Of a DNA stretch of 64,000 nucleotides, positions 63,508 through 64,000 are shown piece after piece (the first letter of the stretch is position 1; the number at the start of each line of letters is the position of its first letter). The notes below the pieces were generated by a model, which saw only the letters and a list, made by a program, of their open reading frames with translations, did not search any database and had not been told where the DNA came from. The stretch comes from Psychromonas sp. MME1 (lineage in GTDB: Bacteria; Pseudomonadota; Gammaproteobacteria; Enterobacterales; Psychromonadaceae): the NCBI RefSeq assembly GCF_041080865.1, contig NZ_CP160906.1, positions 1,984,001-2,048,000 of the forward strand, given 5' to 3'. The position numbers were made by a program, and so were the translations under genes.

Positions 63508-64000
63508 ATGCGAAATCTTGCTATTGAAACTACGCTCATCATATCAATATCGATATTAGTTTATATATTTGAGCCACAAGCTAGTCAGCTTCTGGCATAT
63601 TATCACAATGCTATTACCCATTTCGAGTATTGGCGATTCATCAGCGCAACTTTCTGCCATACTAATTTCAATCACCTTGGCCTCAATTTAATCGGTTTAC
63701 TTATTACGCTCGGACTTTTTATCGACACCTTTAAAGAAGTTAAGGTATTGCCCCTTCTCCTATTTAATAGCCTATTTATTGGTCTTTGTCTGTTTTTCTT
63801 AGAGCCAACAGTTACAGGGTATGTCGGTTTATCTGGGGTGTTACACGGATTATTTAGTTATGGAGTGATAAGTGATATCAAAAATAAAGATCGCTGGGGG
63901 TATTTATTAGGAACAGGTTTTGTGATTAAAATTTTTTATGAGCAAATTTTTGGTGCGCAACAAAGTACCATTGATTTAATTGCCGCCCCCGTGCTGGTTA
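63508..64000 (+). CDS. rrtA: Rhombosortase-type rhomboid protease (partial)
   Basis: 164 codons visible, the end lies outside the window. ATG follows AAAGGAAACGG. Several membrane helices: LIISISILVYIFE; WRFISATFCHTNFNHLGLN with the conserved HxxxxH-like loop; LLLFNSLFIGLCLFFLE; catalytic Ser in GYVGLSGVLHGLFSYG. Length and the W-R-F-x-T-x-x-H-x-N pattern fit the rhombosortase group that processes GlyGly-CTERM proteins; the second catalytic His is beyond the window. Confidence 0.82.
   Translation, partial: MRNLAIETTLIISISILVYIFEPQASQLLAYYHNAITHFEYWRFISATFCHTNFNHLGLNLIGLLITLGLFIDTFKEVKVLPLLLFNSLFIGLCLFFLEPTVTGYVGLSGVLHGLFSYGVISDIKNKDRWGYLLGTGFVIKIFYEQIFGAQQSTIDLIAAPVLV

Overview
The window looks like chromosomal DNA from a motile, AT-rich marine gammaproteobacterium. 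The gene order (polar-type flagellar/chemotaxis block with flhF-flhG and parC-parP; ruv, cyd, tol-pal, tRNA-Lys array and nadA in a row; leuS-lptE-holA-nadD) and the protein sequences resemble Vibrionales/Alteromonadales, and Psychromonas or a close relative is my best guess. That placement is inference; no search was run.

Layout. (1) 1-28.7 kb, all on the minus strand, is one long flagellar and chemotaxis block. In transcription order it reads: LPP20-like lipoprotein, fliE-F-G-H-I-J, fliK-L-M-N-O-P-Q-R, flhB, flhA, flhF, flhG, fliA, cheY, cheZ, cheA, cheB, a MotA/MotB-type stator pair, parC, parP, cheW, a DUF2802 gene and the start of ccmA. Good sigma-54 (-24/-12) promoters precede fliE and fliK. 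FlhF/FlhG and ParC/ParP point to a polar flagellum and polar chemoreceptor arrays. (2) 28.8-39.6 kb, minus strand, holds yehS, nadA, a tandem tRNA-Lys(UUU) array (five intact copies and one decayed), then cpoB-pal-tolB-tolA-tolR-tolQ-ybgC and cydX-cydB-cydA. This is the order known from E. coli, except that ybgE is missing. (3) 39.6-43.3 kb: the cyd regulatory region with FNR- and ArcA-like sites, then ruvB-ruvA-rarD-ruvC. (4) 43.4-52.8 kb: a tightly packed minus-strand lipid operon encoding an acyl-CoA synthetase, thiolase, FadJ-like bifunctional enzyme, acyl-CoA dehydrogenase and an acyltransferase/alpha-beta-hydrolase fusion. (5) 53-64 kb: tRNA-Ser, then plus-strand leuS-lptE-holA-nadD, queE (minus), queC, the fatty-acid cis/trans isomerase cti, arfB and a DTW-domain tRNA modification gene (minus), and the start of a rhombosortase-type rhomboid.

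The most important caution is that nine genes (cheW, fliM, fliL, fliG, cydB twice, the acyltransferase-hydrolase fusion, fadJ-like, lptE, nadD) carry single-site 1-2 base frameshifts. The protein sequence is well conserved on both sides of each break. Several breaks fall in homopolymers, and lptE and nadD are normally essential. I therefore read them as probable sequence or assembly errors and give full-span coordinates for these genes.

I found no CRISPR array, prophage, insertion sequence or recognisable defence system. The least ordinary items are the lipid operon with its fused acyltransferase-hydrolase, the fourfold repeat in the CheA linker, the apparent ATT start of flhA, and the tRNA-Lys array with a decaying member.
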